From the NCBI GenBank assembly GCA_943787575.1, contig CALSMY010000011.1, positions 1 through 64,000 on the forward strand: DNA of 64,000 bases, read 5' to 3'. The stretch is from an uncultured Opitutales bacterium (GTDB lineage Bacteria > Verrucomicrobiota > Verrucomicrobiia > Opitutales > Seribacteraceae). The notes beneath the pieces are model-generated. The model did no database searches, had not been told where the DNA came from, and saw only the letters and a program-made list of their open reading frames with translations. The position numbers and the translations under genes were made by a program. Below are positions 19,315 through 28,889 of this stretch, one piece after another. How positions within the stretch are numbered: the first letter of the stretch is position 1; each line of letters starts with the position of its first letter.

Positions 19315-20256
19315 ATGGGTTGTACAGTCCGGGAACTTTGGTTATTAGGAGGAGTAACTGCCGCAGGTAAGACCGGTTTGTCGATCGAATGGGCTGAAAA
19401 AAACGGTGCTGAAATTATTTCCTGCGACTCTGTATCTTTCTATCGCGGACTTAATCTGGGTTCGGCCAAGCCATCTACAGAAGAGCAAAAACAGATCGTT
19501 CATCATGGGCTTGATCTTGCAGAACTTAGCGAGACCTATGATGTCCGCCAATTCCATGACTATGCCCGTGAAAAGGTAGAGGAAATCCTTAACCGTGGAA
19601 AAAAAGTTCTCTTAGTGGGAGGAAGCGGGTTTTTTCTTGATGGATTTTTACGTCCCATATCAGATGGTGTTGAAATTGAGCAGCAGGTTAGAAATGAGGC
19701 AGAAAAACTTTTCGAAAGTGGTGGCCTTTTCAAAATTCTTGAAAAGTTGAAAGAGTTAAACCCGGATGGGCTTGCCGGTTTGGATGCGAATAACCCACTA
19801 CGGGTTTTGCGGGCACTTGAAAGATGTATGCAGACGGGCCTTTCCTTGAATGATTTAAAAGATGAATTCGCCAAGATGCCGGTGCCTTATCAATCCTTTC
19901 AAAAAAAACTGGTTTGGTTAGACCGTGAGAATGATGACCTCCTGGCACGCATTGAACAGCGGACACAACAAATGCTCGAGGCAGGTATGATCGAGGAGAC
20001 TGAACGAGCGATTGAGCAGGGGATTGAAAATCATATCAGCCTTGCATCCTCGGTAGGATACAGGGAAGTAATTGAGTTTTTAAAAAATGGTGGGGAAGTT
20101 GAAAACTTGTCCCGGTCGATCACCCGGTCTACCCGCCAACTAGTATCGAAGCAGCGAAAGTGGTTCAGGAAAAGGTTTCCCCAGCAATCGCACTTTATTA
20201 TAAAACCCGACGAGTATGTATTGCCTGAAGATTTACCCTGGGTGGCGGGCACTTGA
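19315..20256 (+). CDS. miaA: tRNA dimethylallyltransferase
   Basis: GGVTAAGKTGLSIEWAEKNGAEIISCDSVSFYRGLNLGSAKPS ... STRQLVSKQRKWFRK. Confidence 0.95.
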   Translation: MGCTVRELWLLGGVTAAGKTGLSIEWAEKNGAEIISCDSVSFYRGLNLGSAKPSTEEQKQIVHHGLDLAELSETYDVRQFHDYAREKVEEILNRGKKVLLVGGSGFFLDGFLRPISDGVEIEQQVRNEAEKLFESGGLFKILEKLKELNPDGLAGLDANNPLRVLRALERCMQTGLSLNDLKDEFAKMPVPYQSFQKKLVWLDRENDDLLARIEQRTQQMLEAGMIEETERAIEQGIENHISLASSVGYREVIEFLKNGGEVENLSRSITRSTRQLVSKQRKWFRKRFPQQSHFIIKPDEYVLPEDLPWVAGT

Positions 20257-20300
20257 CCGATTCGATGGATCGAATTAGCTTAAAAGAGTAGTTTTTTAAG

Positions 20301-21119
20301 ATGAATCCATTACGCAGCGTTGCCATTGTTTCCAACCTGACCAAGTCTGGCACGGGTGAGGTAGCCCGCATCTTGGCAGAGATTTGCAGGAATGAGGGGG
20401 TTGAGGTCCGGCTGACTGAGGAGTTTCCATGCCCGGTTGGCTTTTTAAAAGGGATGGATGCCTGTTTCTCGGTTGGGGGAGATGGTACATTGCTAAATAT
20501 TTTGGAAGAGGCGATTATCCATGATGTCCCCGTGGCAGGAGTCGGCTTGGGTAAACTTGGTTTTTTAGCGACCCTACCGCCTGATGATCTGAAAAATTGT
20601 TTACCCCCTTTGCTTCAGGGGAATTTCCACGTGCGCCGAAGGAGCCTGCTGGGTTGCCGTGAGGCCGGAGGGAGTGAGAAGTTGGCCCTTAACGATTTTG
20701 TGATCAAGAGTGGTATAGCCGGCCGCCTAGGAAGGTTTTCAGTCTTTTGTGGGAGCGAAAGGGTGGGGGATTATGCATCGGATGGGATCGTTTTTAGCAC
20801 GCCGACCGGATCGACAGCTTACAACCTGGCCGCGGGCGGACCCATTGCTCACCCGGAGGCAGAGGTCATGCTGATGACCCCGATCTCCGCACATAGCCTG
20901 ACCAGTCGCCCACTCGTTTTTCCTTCGGGGCTAAACCTCAGAATAGAGAGTGGTGAAAACAACTCGGTTCCCCATGTCTCGGCTGATGGCGGTGAGGCTT
21001 TTTCCCCATCTCCCAACTTCCCGTTGGAAATATTTGTTTCTTCAAAAGCTTTTCCTTTGATGGAAACCGTCGATCATTCGCATTTCAAGGTATTGCGAAA
21101 TAAATTGAAATGGGGATGA
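20301..21119 (+). CDS. nadK: NAD kinase
   Basis: CFSVGGDGTLLNI ... SDGIVFSTPTGSTAYNLAAGGPIAHPE ... LMTPISAHSLTSRPLV. Confidence 0.93.
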   Translation: MNPLRSVAIVSNLTKSGTGEVARILAEICRNEGVEVRLTEEFPCPVGFLKGMDACFSVGGDGTLLNILEEAIIHDVPVAGVGLGKLGFLATLPPDDLKNCLPPLLQGNFHVRRRSLLGCREAGGSEKLALNDFVIKSGIAGRLGRFSVFCGSERVGDYASDGIVFSTPTGSTAYNLAAGGPIAHPEAEVMLMTPISAHSLTSRPLVFPSGLNLRIESGENNSVPHVSADGGEAFSPSPNFPLEIFVSSKAFPLMETVDHSHFKVLRNKLKWG

Positions 21120-21143
21120 TTAAACTACAAGGAATCGGATAGG

Positions 21144-22778
21144 ATGCTATCCGCAGGTACACGAATTGGCCCGTATAATGTCCAAGAGTGGATTAGGGAA
21201 GGATTTTGTGGCCAGAGTTATTTAGGGGAAGGAAGTTCAGGGGAAGAGAAAGGGCAGTTGAGGTACCTGAAATTATTTCATCGAGAACTTTCTGAAAAAG
21301 AAGGTTTTACCGACTATTTTTCTCAAGAGTGTCGAGCTATTCAACAGATTGAAGGACGCGGGGTTTGGCCGATGCTTGCAAGTGGCACCCTCAAGTGGAA
21401 GCACTGGGTTTCTTTTGCTTGGTTTGATGGAAAGACCGTTCAAGTACCCACCCCCAACCAATCTGAAGACAAAGAAGTTGAGGAAATTGCATTACGATCC
21501 TTGGCAGATTGGCTTACTTATTATCCAAACCGTATTGGCCCTGAAGAATTAAAGTCGATCATAATTGATATGCATTGCGGGTTAAACCGGGCACACGCAT
21601 CGGGAGTTATTCACGGTAATTTAAAACCAAGCAATATTTTATTGAAGGAAAAAGAGGATGGGCTTTTCGTTGCCTGGATATCTGAATTTGCCCTGGCTAA
21701 ATTGTGCTGTTTTCAACCCGTTGGAGATGATGTTAAAAATGTAACTGCCTTTTCTTCACAAAGCTTGCAATTCCAGGACTCTCTTAAAGAAAGCCAGGCT
21801 TACCGCCCGCCCAACACCAATCTTATGGCAATACCCGAAGAGAGTTGGGACTTGGTAGCAATGGGAGCCCTAGCCCAATCCATCATCCAAAAAAGTGAGA
21901 AACCCAGCGATGAATGGTTAGCTTGGCAAGCCTGGGCAGGGAAGGCGGTAAATCGGGGTTTTTTCACAGTTGCTCAATCGATGGAGGCCATTCCAGGAGT
22001 AGAAGATTTGTCGGTTTATGGAATGGTTTCGGAAAAAAAGGATGTTGGGAACAATCTATCAACAGAAGAGGTGAGAAAGCAGCGGGAATGGGAATGGGAA
22101 AGAGAACAAAAAATTAAGTCATCCACTTTTCGAAGAAATATGACTGGGTTGGCTGGTTGTTTGTGTCTGCTTATTTTTTTATTCTCTAAAATATATCTTT
22201 ACTTGAACCCATCCCCCTGGGTCGAGTATTCGATGGAGGGTGCATCGGACCGGTATCAACTTGGTTTTGGAATATGGTCAGGCAAGGCATGGGGGATTTT
22301 GCCCGCAGTTTATGATGATAATGGAGAGGGCGGACAAGATGTCGCAGGAGAATGGGAAAAAGTAGACGGAAACTTTCGTTTAAATTTTCGAAAATTTAAA
22401 AAAGTGGACGAGGACGAATCAGGGAAAAAACTTTGGCAGTTTATAGGCAAAGGAGCCACACGTCCGGATGATTATTATGCTTGGTCAGATTATTTGTTTT
22501 TTGATCGAGGTAATAGGGAATTACGTTTTGTTAAGCGAGTTTATGAAGAAGATGTCTTTCTGCCTGGGCAAAGAGGGCAGGAGCCTCTCCGGTTGTTCCC
22601 TGAGGTGAGGATGCGCCGGAGTGCGGGGGTAATAAAAAAGGCAGAACTAGTCTTTGCTCAAACAGACAAATCTGGGCCGAGTTGGTCCCTTTTTCTCGGG
22701 GTCGGGTTTTTGTTAGCCTGCTCTATGTACCATCGAATTTTGGTGTCTATACCCAAGTTTCCGGCGGGAAAGGATTGA
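21144..22778 (+). CDS. Membrane-anchored protein kinase-like protein, predicted pseudokinase
   Basis: Kinase-like layout with HGNLKPSNILL (canonical HRDxKPxN) and SEFALAK (canonical DFG), then a transmembrane segment MTGLAGCLCLLIFLFSKIYLYL. Confidence 0.75.
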   Translation: MLSAGTRIGPYNVQEWIREGFCGQSYLGEGSSGEEKGQLRYLKLFHRELSEKEGFTDYFSQECRAIQQIEGRGVWPMLASGTLKWKHWVSFAWFDGKTVQVPTPNQSEDKEVEEIALRSLADWLTYYPNRIGPEELKSIIIDMHCGLNRAHASGVIHGNLKPSNILLKEKEDGLFVAWISEFALAKLCCFQPVGDDVKNVTAFSSQSLQFQDSLKESQAYRPPNTNLMAIPEESWDLVAMGALAQSIIQKSEKPSDEWLAWQAWAGKAVNRGFFTVAQSMEAIPGVEDLSVYGMVSEKKDVGNNLSTEEVRKQREWEWEREQKIKSSTFRRNMTGLAGCLCLLIFLFSKIYLYLNPSPWVEYSMEGASDRYQLGFGIWSGKAWGILPAVYDDNGEGGQDVAGEWEKVDGNFRLNFRKFKKVDEDESGKKLWQFIGKGATRPDDYYAWSDYLFFDRGNRELRFVKRVYEEDVFLPGQRGQEPLRLFPEVRMRRSAGVIKKAELVFAQTDKSGPSWSLFLGVGFLLACSMYHRILVSIPKFPAGKD

Positions 22779-22812
22779 GTTTCCTTAAAGCTTTTTTCAA
22801 GATTCGAGCCAG

Positions 22813-23580
22813 ATGTTCGATTTTGGTATACGCTGGGTAAAAAACTCCTTCCTGTGTGGGCTGTTGTTTTTGCTTTCTTCTTGTCTGTATGAAGACCCCG
22901 AGGGTTCTTATGTGGGTGAGGTTAAAGACTGGGTCTATGAAGTTTTTGAGGGAAATTTAATCACGGATGGTAAGGAGTGCCGGGTTGAACTGCTCTTGTC
23001 ACAATCCCCAAGCAAAATGACTGCAGAAATTCGTTTTGCTCATCCGCAAATGAAACCGGTAAGCCGACTGGGCACATGGGAGGTGGGAGATGGCGAAAGA
23101 ATTATTCGTTTAGATGACGACAAAAAACCGGGAGAATTCTTTTTAATCAAGCGGGGTGTTCGCTATGCTTTCCAGTCTATCGAGGGTTTAAGAAATGACG
23201 ATGGATCGCCGCTGCTATTAATGCGAAACTTAGGAAAGTCCCGCAAGGCATCTTACCCTATTGAGATTACATTTGGTGATAAAGGTGGGGCCCGGGTTGC
23301 GGGTGCAGGTCTTCCCCAGATGATGACAGGGGAGTGGAATCGTGTGAGTGACCGGGTTACTGTGACTATCAAGCTACCTAAGATTGTTCTGGAAGCGGAA
23401 GAGAATATACCCGAGGAAAGTTACAAATATTTTTTACGCTGGTCTGAAGAGGGAGATAAGGCTTTGGTTCTGGAGAAAATGGTGGTTATGCGTCCCTTCG
23501 TGAAGGAAGACGGTTCGAAGAGGCAGAGTTGGATGAGTTCATTAATTTTTTCCGATCGTCCGGTCTTGGTTGCCAAGTAG
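22813..23580 (+). CDS. Hypothetical lipoprotein
   Basis: NSFLCGLLFLLSSCLYEDPEG with lipobox-like LSSC. Confidence 0.6.
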   Translation: MFDFGIRWVKNSFLCGLLFLLSSCLYEDPEGSYVGEVKDWVYEVFEGNLITDGKECRVELLLSQSPSKMTAEIRFAHPQMKPVSRLGTWEVGDGERIIRLDDDKKPGEFFLIKRGVRYAFQSIEGLRNDDGSPLLLMRNLGKSRKASYPIEITFGDKGGARVAGAGLPQMMTGEWNRVSDRVTVTIKLPKIVLEAEENIPEESYKYFLRWSEEGDKALVLEKMVVMRPFVKEDGSKRQSWMSSLIFSDRPVLVAK

Positions 23581-23671
23581 AATTATTGATCGATCAAATT
23601 GCAAAGATTTGACGTTAGGCGTGCTGTCTTCATCATGGACCTTTTCACAATTGGTTTGAATTGACGATCTT

Positions 23672-26062
23672 ATGATTACAGCCCTTCAGCACTTTATTTC
23701 CAAAAAAGGAAAATTTGTATTTATACTTCTGCTCTTATTAGTAGTCGTATCTTTTGTTTTATACCTATCCCAAGGATCGTCCGTTTTTGATCTGATGTCT
23801 GATGGCGGGCGGGAAAAGAAAGAGTTCTTCGGATATAATTGGAACGATCCCGATCAGAGACGTTTTCTTAGCGTGACCACCCGTGCGGCTGGTGCCATGG
23901 GGGTAATTTCCAGTCCAGGGCGTGATGATGTTTCCAAGGCAGGCACTGCTTACATGGAGGGGCTTCAGCAACAAATCCAAGCGGCTTTTCGGGCAAACCC
24001 TGAGGAGGTTGATCGTGATGCGATGCAAAGGATGTTTGAATATATGCAGGCCTGGCCAAATTTTGCTCCCGATTTTCAGGCTCGCGAAATTGCCCGTTCT
24101 GGATCGTACGATGGTGAGTTTTTGGATGCGGCCATTGAATCCCGTGTCGCCTTGGGCTTTCAGGCCGATGAATGGGACTTTTTGTCTCCGCAAGTGAATC
24201 ATCCCGCCGTTAATGCGGAATTCCTTAATTTTCTCAGCCGGTTGGATCCTTCCTTGCAGTCAGAGGCAAATCGATCCTCAGTTTTTTCGATGGTTGGATC
24301 GAGGTTTGGAATGTCTGCGAATGAACTGGAGTCGGTCTTGTATGCTGCTTTTAGAGATAATCAAATCGATCGGGTATACCAGAGTCGTGGGTTTGCATTG
24401 CCGGGCGAAATTAATGCTCTTAGTCACGAAAATGCCTTTGCATGGGATGGGGATGTTGCTGTCCTCTCCGCAACAGCTTTGCCCCGTAAGGCATTAACTT
24501 TGGGACAAGTTAAACTTTCCAGGCAACCCAGTATTGGTGATTCTTTGTCCGTTTCTTACGGATCGAAAAAGTACAGCTTCGTATTCAGTGATTCTGCAAC
24601 CGATACTAATGGATCCACTGTGGAGGTTGTACTTGGGAAAACTGTAAAGAAGAGTGTTCAAGCTTTAATTAGTGCCCTTAATCAGAAGGAGTTGGGGATT
24701 CTAGCCGATGAAAAAAAGGGAAATGTGATCTCCTTGGAACTTGAAAATGATAAACTTGGTAAATCTTCGCCTTTAATTAAGTGCGATGCCAAGTCCCTTG
24801 AGTTTACAGAATTGCTTTCGGATAAATTACTAAACTATTTTGAGAAAAATCGGGATTTGGATGTTTTTGCTGAAGAACCTCGTACCTTTGCCACCGCGAT
24901 GGTCTTTGAAAATCAAAGCTTTCTAACACCTCCACCGCAAGCTGATGAAGCAAGGCTTCGTTCCTACTTCGAACGAAATCGTTTGGATTTTCTTTCCGAT
25001 GAGAATTCCTCGGTCCAAGAAGATGGAAATAATAGTGTTCCTCAAGATGTTAAATTTGAGGATGTGGTCGAACAGGTGCGCCAAAAAGTCGCCCAACAGG
25101 ATACCAATGATGCAAAAAGAGAGGCCGGTCGATTAGCGCAGGAGTCAGCTCTTGATTTCCTCGATAACCTAAACTCCTTTGCTGACCAAATAAAACGAAA
25201 ATTCCCTGATTACCTCGCCTTGAGGAATTCCGATGAACTTGAGCGATTTTTGACCTCCAGTGAAGCAAAGCAAAGAAAGGTTTCGTTTTCTGATTCTGAA
25301 ATGGGAGTGCAGTCCATGGTTCTTGGGTTGGAGAGAAGAGCAAGTGAGCAAAGAACCAACCGGGAACCATTGGAGGAAGTTTCATCATTAGATGAAGTAC
25401 GCTTCTTTACCCGTTCTGTAAGAAAATCCCGAAACGGGCAGGTCGTTTTTATTTTGGACCGAAAAACGGATCGTCGCCCTGCAGCTTACAAGGATTTACC
25501 CTTTTCAACTCTTTGCCGGGAATATTTAAGACACTTACAAGCTGATGCTTTTGCCAAGAAAGTTGAAAGCATTAAAAAGCGTCTAACTGAGTCCGATAAG
25601 GCAGATAATAAAGATTTGAAAGTTCATCAGTTCAGTAAAAAGAATTCAGGTACTGCTCAGGCGTACTTTGATGCAAAGCAGAGAAATTCCCGTTCTAAGA
25701 TTCAAAAACTTGAACAGGATAAAGCAGAATTGAAGGAAGAAGGATCGGCTAAAAAGGCCAGCCTTGATCGTCAAATTAAAAGCCTAAACTCTGGCATCGA
25801 AGAATTGAACCAAGAGCGATCAACAGTAATTTCTTTTCTTGAAGGGGCTGGTTCTTTGCCTGTTGATGGCAAGTGGGCTGAGATTGAAAGAAATGAGAAT
25901 GAAGTCATCTTTGGTAAGCTTCGTGATATTTACTCGCTAAGAGGGAAAGTTGCGGAACCAGATGATGCAGTTGCCATGCAAAGGAATTTGGAACTTTCTA
26001 GAGGTATGCTTTCAAGAGATCAAATTCTCCGGGAATTGATATCATCCAGCCTCGAAGAATAA
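23672..26062 (+). CDS. SurA/PpiD-like N-terminally membrane-anchored periplasmic protein
   Basis: MITALQHFISKKGKFVFILLLLLVVVSFVLYLSQG followed by a long hydrophilic coiled-coil-rich region; PpiD-like layout, no clear PPIase motif identified. Confidence 0.55.
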   Translation: MITALQHFISKKGKFVFILLLLLVVVSFVLYLSQGSSVFDLMSDGGREKKEFFGYNWNDPDQRRFLSVTTRAAGAMGVISSPGRDDVSKAGTAYMEGLQQQIQAAFRANPEEVDRDAMQRMFEYMQAWPNFAPDFQAREIARSGSYDGEFLDAAIESRVALGFQADEWDFLSPQVNHPAVNAEFLNFLSRLDPSLQSEANRSSVFSMVGSRFGMSANELESVLYAAFRDNQIDRVYQSRGFALPGEINALSHENAFAWDGDVAVLSATALPRKALTLGQVKLSRQPSIGDSLSVSYGSKKYSFVFSDSATDTNGSTVEVVLGKTVKKSVQALISALNQKELGILADEKKGNVISLELENDKLGKSSPLIKCDAKSLEFTELLSDKLLNYFEKNRDLDVFAEEPRTFATAMVFENQSFLTPPPQADEARLRSYFERNRLDFLSDENSSVQEDGNNSVPQDVKFEDVVEQVRQKVAQQDTNDAKREAGRLAQESALDFLDNLNSFADQIKRKFPDYLALRNSDELERFLTSSEAKQRKVSFSDSEMGVQSMVLGLERRASEQRTNREPLEEVSSLDEVRFFTRSVRKSRNGQVVFILDRKTDRRPAAYKDLPFSTLCREYLRHLQADAFAKKVESIKKRLTESDKADNKDLKVHQFSKKNSGTAQAYFDAKQRNSRSKIQKLEQDKAELKEEGSAKKASLDRQIKSLNSGIEELNQERSTVISFLEGAGSLPVDGKWAEIERNENEVIFGKLRDIYSLRGKVAEPDDAVAMQRNLELSRGMLSRDQILRELISSSLEE

Positions 26063-26071
26063 AATTCCCCA

Positions 26072-26842
26072 CTATTCAATTTCTGAGTTGGGACCTGGTA
26101 ATCTCTCCCAACCTATAAAGAACTCGGTGTTACCATCATTCCCCTTAGGTTCTGAGGTTGTTTCGATGAGTAAATTGGACCCGTTTAAGTTTAGATCGGC
26201 AAATTGTTTAATTTCTTCGAGGACTCTGAGGTGAATATTCTTATCCTTTATAACCCCTCGTCCTAAATCTGCTTCTTTTTTATGGCATTCAAACTGGGGC
26301 TTTACCAAAGCGGCTATGCGACCGTTGGTTTCAAGAAATTGCCAGGCTTCCTTTAGTACCTTACGAAGCGAGATGAAGGATAAATCCATCACAATTAAAG
26401 GATAGCTTGTCCGGGGGAGGTCGTTTGCTTGTAAGGACCTTAAATTCATTTTTTCGAAATTGGTAACTCTATTGTCTGTTCTTAATTTGTAATGCAACTG
26501 GCCTCGGCCAACATCTACACAGGTTGATGACTTGGCCCCCATCTGTAAAAGACAGTCAGTAAATCCACCGGTGGAGGCCCCAAGGTCCAAAATGTCTAAG
26601 CCACGAACCAACCACTTTGATTCTTTAATGAAGTTTTCCATCTTTAATCCACCTCTACCCACATAGGGCATGGGAGTATCGAGGGTGAGTTTTTCATCCG
26701 ATGGGAAAAGTTGACTGGATTTTTGAACTTTTTCGCCCCTACACCGAACCTGTCCTGCCAAAATACAAGCTTGGGCCTTGGTACGACTCTCGACCAAACC
26801 GCAAAGGACCAATAATTCATCTGCGCGTATTTTTTTGCTCAT
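26072..26842 (-). CDS. tlyA: TlyA-family rRNA methyltransferase
   Basis: S4-like N-terminus RADELLVLCGLVESRTKAQACILAGQV; YVGRGGLKMENFI; ILDLGASTGGFTDCLLQMGA. Confidence 0.9.
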   Translation of the reverse strand: MSKKIRADELLVLCGLVESRTKAQACILAGQVRCRGEKVQKSSQLFPSDEKLTLDTPMPYVGRGGLKMENFIKESKWLVRGLDILDLGASTGGFTDCLLQMGAKSSTCVDVGRGQLHYKLRTDNRVTNFEKMNLRSLQANDLPRTSYPLIVMDLSFISLRKVLKEAWQFLETNGRIAALVKPQFECHKKEADLGRGVIKDKNIHLRVLEEIKQFADLNLNGSNLLIETTSEPKGNDGNTEFFIGWERLPGPNSEIE

Positions 26843-26933
26843 CTGCTTACAGGGTGCCGATCATGGCAAATCGTTCAATTACCGAATAACTTATTTGTAG
26901 ATCTTCAAGCATTTTTGTAAAAAAACTTGACCT

Positions 26934-26970
26934 AAGTGGGTTAAAGTGGCAAGAAGTGGTGTGGAGTGGT
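26934..26970 (+). promoter_or_regulatory. MraZ box: four (A/G)AGTGG repeats at exact 10-bp period
   Basis: AAGTGGGTTA AAGTGGCAAG AAGTGGTGTG GAGTGGT at 26934, 26944, 26954, 26964, upstream of mraZ. Confidence 0.85.
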
Positions 26971-26996
26971 AATTTATGCACGAATAAACAAAGTTA

Positions 26997-27443
26997 ATGG
27001 AAAAAGAGACGACAACCTTCTTTGTGGGCGAGTTTACTCATGCTTTGGACAGCAAGGGGAGGGTTACTATTCCGTCAAAGTGGAGGATATCGGGAGACGA
27101 GAATACCTATTTGGCACTTCCCAATCCCGGAGGTTATATAACCGTTTATCCGCCCAAGATGGTCGGTCGTTTGGAGGAAAAAGTAGCAGAGGCAAGCCTC
27201 AGCGATGTAAGAGCTCAGGCACTCTTTATGGAATTATTTTCAAAAGCCCATTCATTTGGGTGCGACAAGCAAGGGCGAATCAACCTGAACGACAAGTTGT
27301 TGGCTCATGCAGGTATCAAGGGCAAAGCAGTCTTGGTGGGAAATTTTTCCGCTTTTGCAATTTGGTCAGTCGGTCGCTACGAAAAGCGGCCAGCCGAGGA
27401 CGAGAGAAATATTTTCGATGCGATGAGGGAGTTGGGGTTATGA
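26997..27443 (+). CDS. mraZ: Transcriptional regulator MraZ
   Basis: FFVGEFTHALDSKGRVTIPSKWR ... FGCDKQGRINLNDKLLAHAGIKGKAVLVGNFSAFAIW. Confidence 0.93.
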   Translation: MEKETTTFFVGEFTHALDSKGRVTIPSKWRISGDENTYLALPNPGGYITVYPPKMVGRLEEKVAEASLSDVRAQALFMELFSKAHSFGCDKQGRINLNDKLLAHAGIKGKAVLVGNFSAFAIWSVGRYEKRPAEDERNIFDAMRELGL

Positions 27444-27566
27444 TGCTTGGTAGCAAGTTTTGGACGACTTTTAGGGTGGTCGTCCTAAGAAGGGGATTTG
27501 ACTCCGGGTGCCACCTCCTCCCTCGCGCTTCTTTTCTTAATAACGTCAATCTCGGGGGGGGTAGAA

Positions 27567-28538
27567 ATGTATTGTGGTGCGGTTGAATTTGTATGTTCTC
27601 CAACAGCGGTGAAGCATATTCCCGTCCTGCTAGATGAATGCCTGGCTGCTCTTGAGCCCGGTCATGGTGGGTCGTTTGCTGACTTAACATTTGGTGGGGG
27701 AGGGCATTCCCGGGCAATTCTAGAAGCAAACAGTAAAAATAATCTTTTAGCTATGGATTGTGATCCGGATGCTAAGGATCGGTCAGAATCGTTCGTGTCT
27801 GAGTTTGATGATCGGTTTAATTTCTGCGATTCTTCATTCCGTGATCTGGATCAGTTTTCTTCGGCTGGTGAATTTGATGGCATCCTTATGGATCTTGGGA
27901 TTTCGTCTTTTCAATTAATGGAACCAGGTAAGGGTTTTTCCTTTAGGTTGGATGCACCGATTGACATGAGGTTAGACCCAAGGGTTGGTCTAAGTGCTTC
28001 GGAGTTTCTGGAAACTGCCTCCTATGAAAGCCTGGTCAGGGCGGTTCGAGAATATGGGGAAGAGAGAAGATGGAGGCGAGTAGTAGAAGCGATTATTCAG
28101 GCAAGAGGAACAGGCCTTCTATCACGGACAATGAGTGCCGCTGAATTAGTAAGTAATGCGGTTGGTGGAAGAAATTTTCGCCAACGAATTCATCCAGCAA
28201 CAAAAACATTTCAGGGTATTCGGATTGCGATTAATGGTGAGCTTGAAGCCTTGGCGGTTACTTTACCAAAAGCATTTCGAGCGTTAAAAGAGGGAGGCGT
28301 ACTGGCGGTGATTTCATTTCATTCTTTGGAGGATCGAATTGTTAAAAGATTTATGAGGAAAATGGCTGGTCGCCCAGAATCCAAATATGATGGGAGAGCT
28401 CAGCAAGATAGAATTGTCTACGCAAAACTTAATGGATCCAAAGCAATTTTCCCTGGCAAGGAAGAAGTCGAAAATAATCCGCGCAGTAGATCTGCACGGT
28501 TGAGGTTTTTAACAAAATTAAAACAACCGGAACTGTAA
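27567..28538 (+). CDS. rsmH: 16S rRNA (cytosine-1402-N4)-methyltransferase
   Basis: KHIPVLLDECLAALEPGHGGSFADLTFGGGGHSRAIL ... GILMDLGISSFQL ... VISFHSLEDRIVKRFM. Start chosen inside ORF 27498..28538. Confidence 0.95.
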   Translation: MYCGAVEFVCSPTAVKHIPVLLDECLAALEPGHGGSFADLTFGGGGHSRAILEANSKNNLLAMDCDPDAKDRSESFVSEFDDRFNFCDSSFRDLDQFSSAGEFDGILMDLGISSFQLMEPGKGFSFRLDAPIDMRLDPRVGLSASEFLETASYESLVRAVREYGEERRWRRVVEAIIQARGTGLLSRTMSAAELVSNAVGGRNFRQRIHPATKTFQGIRIAINGELEALAVTLPKAFRALKEGGVLAVISFHSLEDRIVKRFMRKMAGRPESKYDGRAQQDRIVYAKLNGSKAIFPGKEEVENNPRSRSARLRFLTKLKQPEL

Positions 28539-28543
28539 GACTG

Positions 28544-28888
28544 ATGAATCGGGTGTGGTGGATGTCTATAATACTTGCAGTTTCACTGTTCGGTAGCGGT
28601 GCTATCTCCATCGTTTGGTTACGTATGGAGATATCCGCAACCGCAAAAAAATGTGGAAATCTTGAGGACCAACGGGAGATGGTAGCTCGAGAACTTAGAG
28701 AGCTCAGGGGGCGGAAATCAACAATGATGAGACCTTCCGTACTTGCCCAACTGGTATCAGGGAGATTAACCATTCCGACGGAAAGAAGAACGGTTCATGT
28801 TTCTGAGCGTGAAATGTATTCTTATGGGCAATCAGATATCGCAAGAAAAGACGAACTTTCCAAAAGAAAGTTTTCAGTAAGGCGTTAG
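28544..28888 (+). CDS. ftsL: FtsL-like small bitopic membrane protein
   Basis: Position between rsmH and ftsI; one N-terminal TM then coiled-coil-like region. Confidence 0.65.
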   Translation: MNRVWWMSIILAVSLFGSGAISIVWLRMEISATAKKCGNLEDQREMVARELRELRGRKSTMMRPSVLAQLVSGRLTIPTERRTVHVSEREMYSYGQSDIARKDELSKRKFSVRR

Positions 28889-28889
28889 A

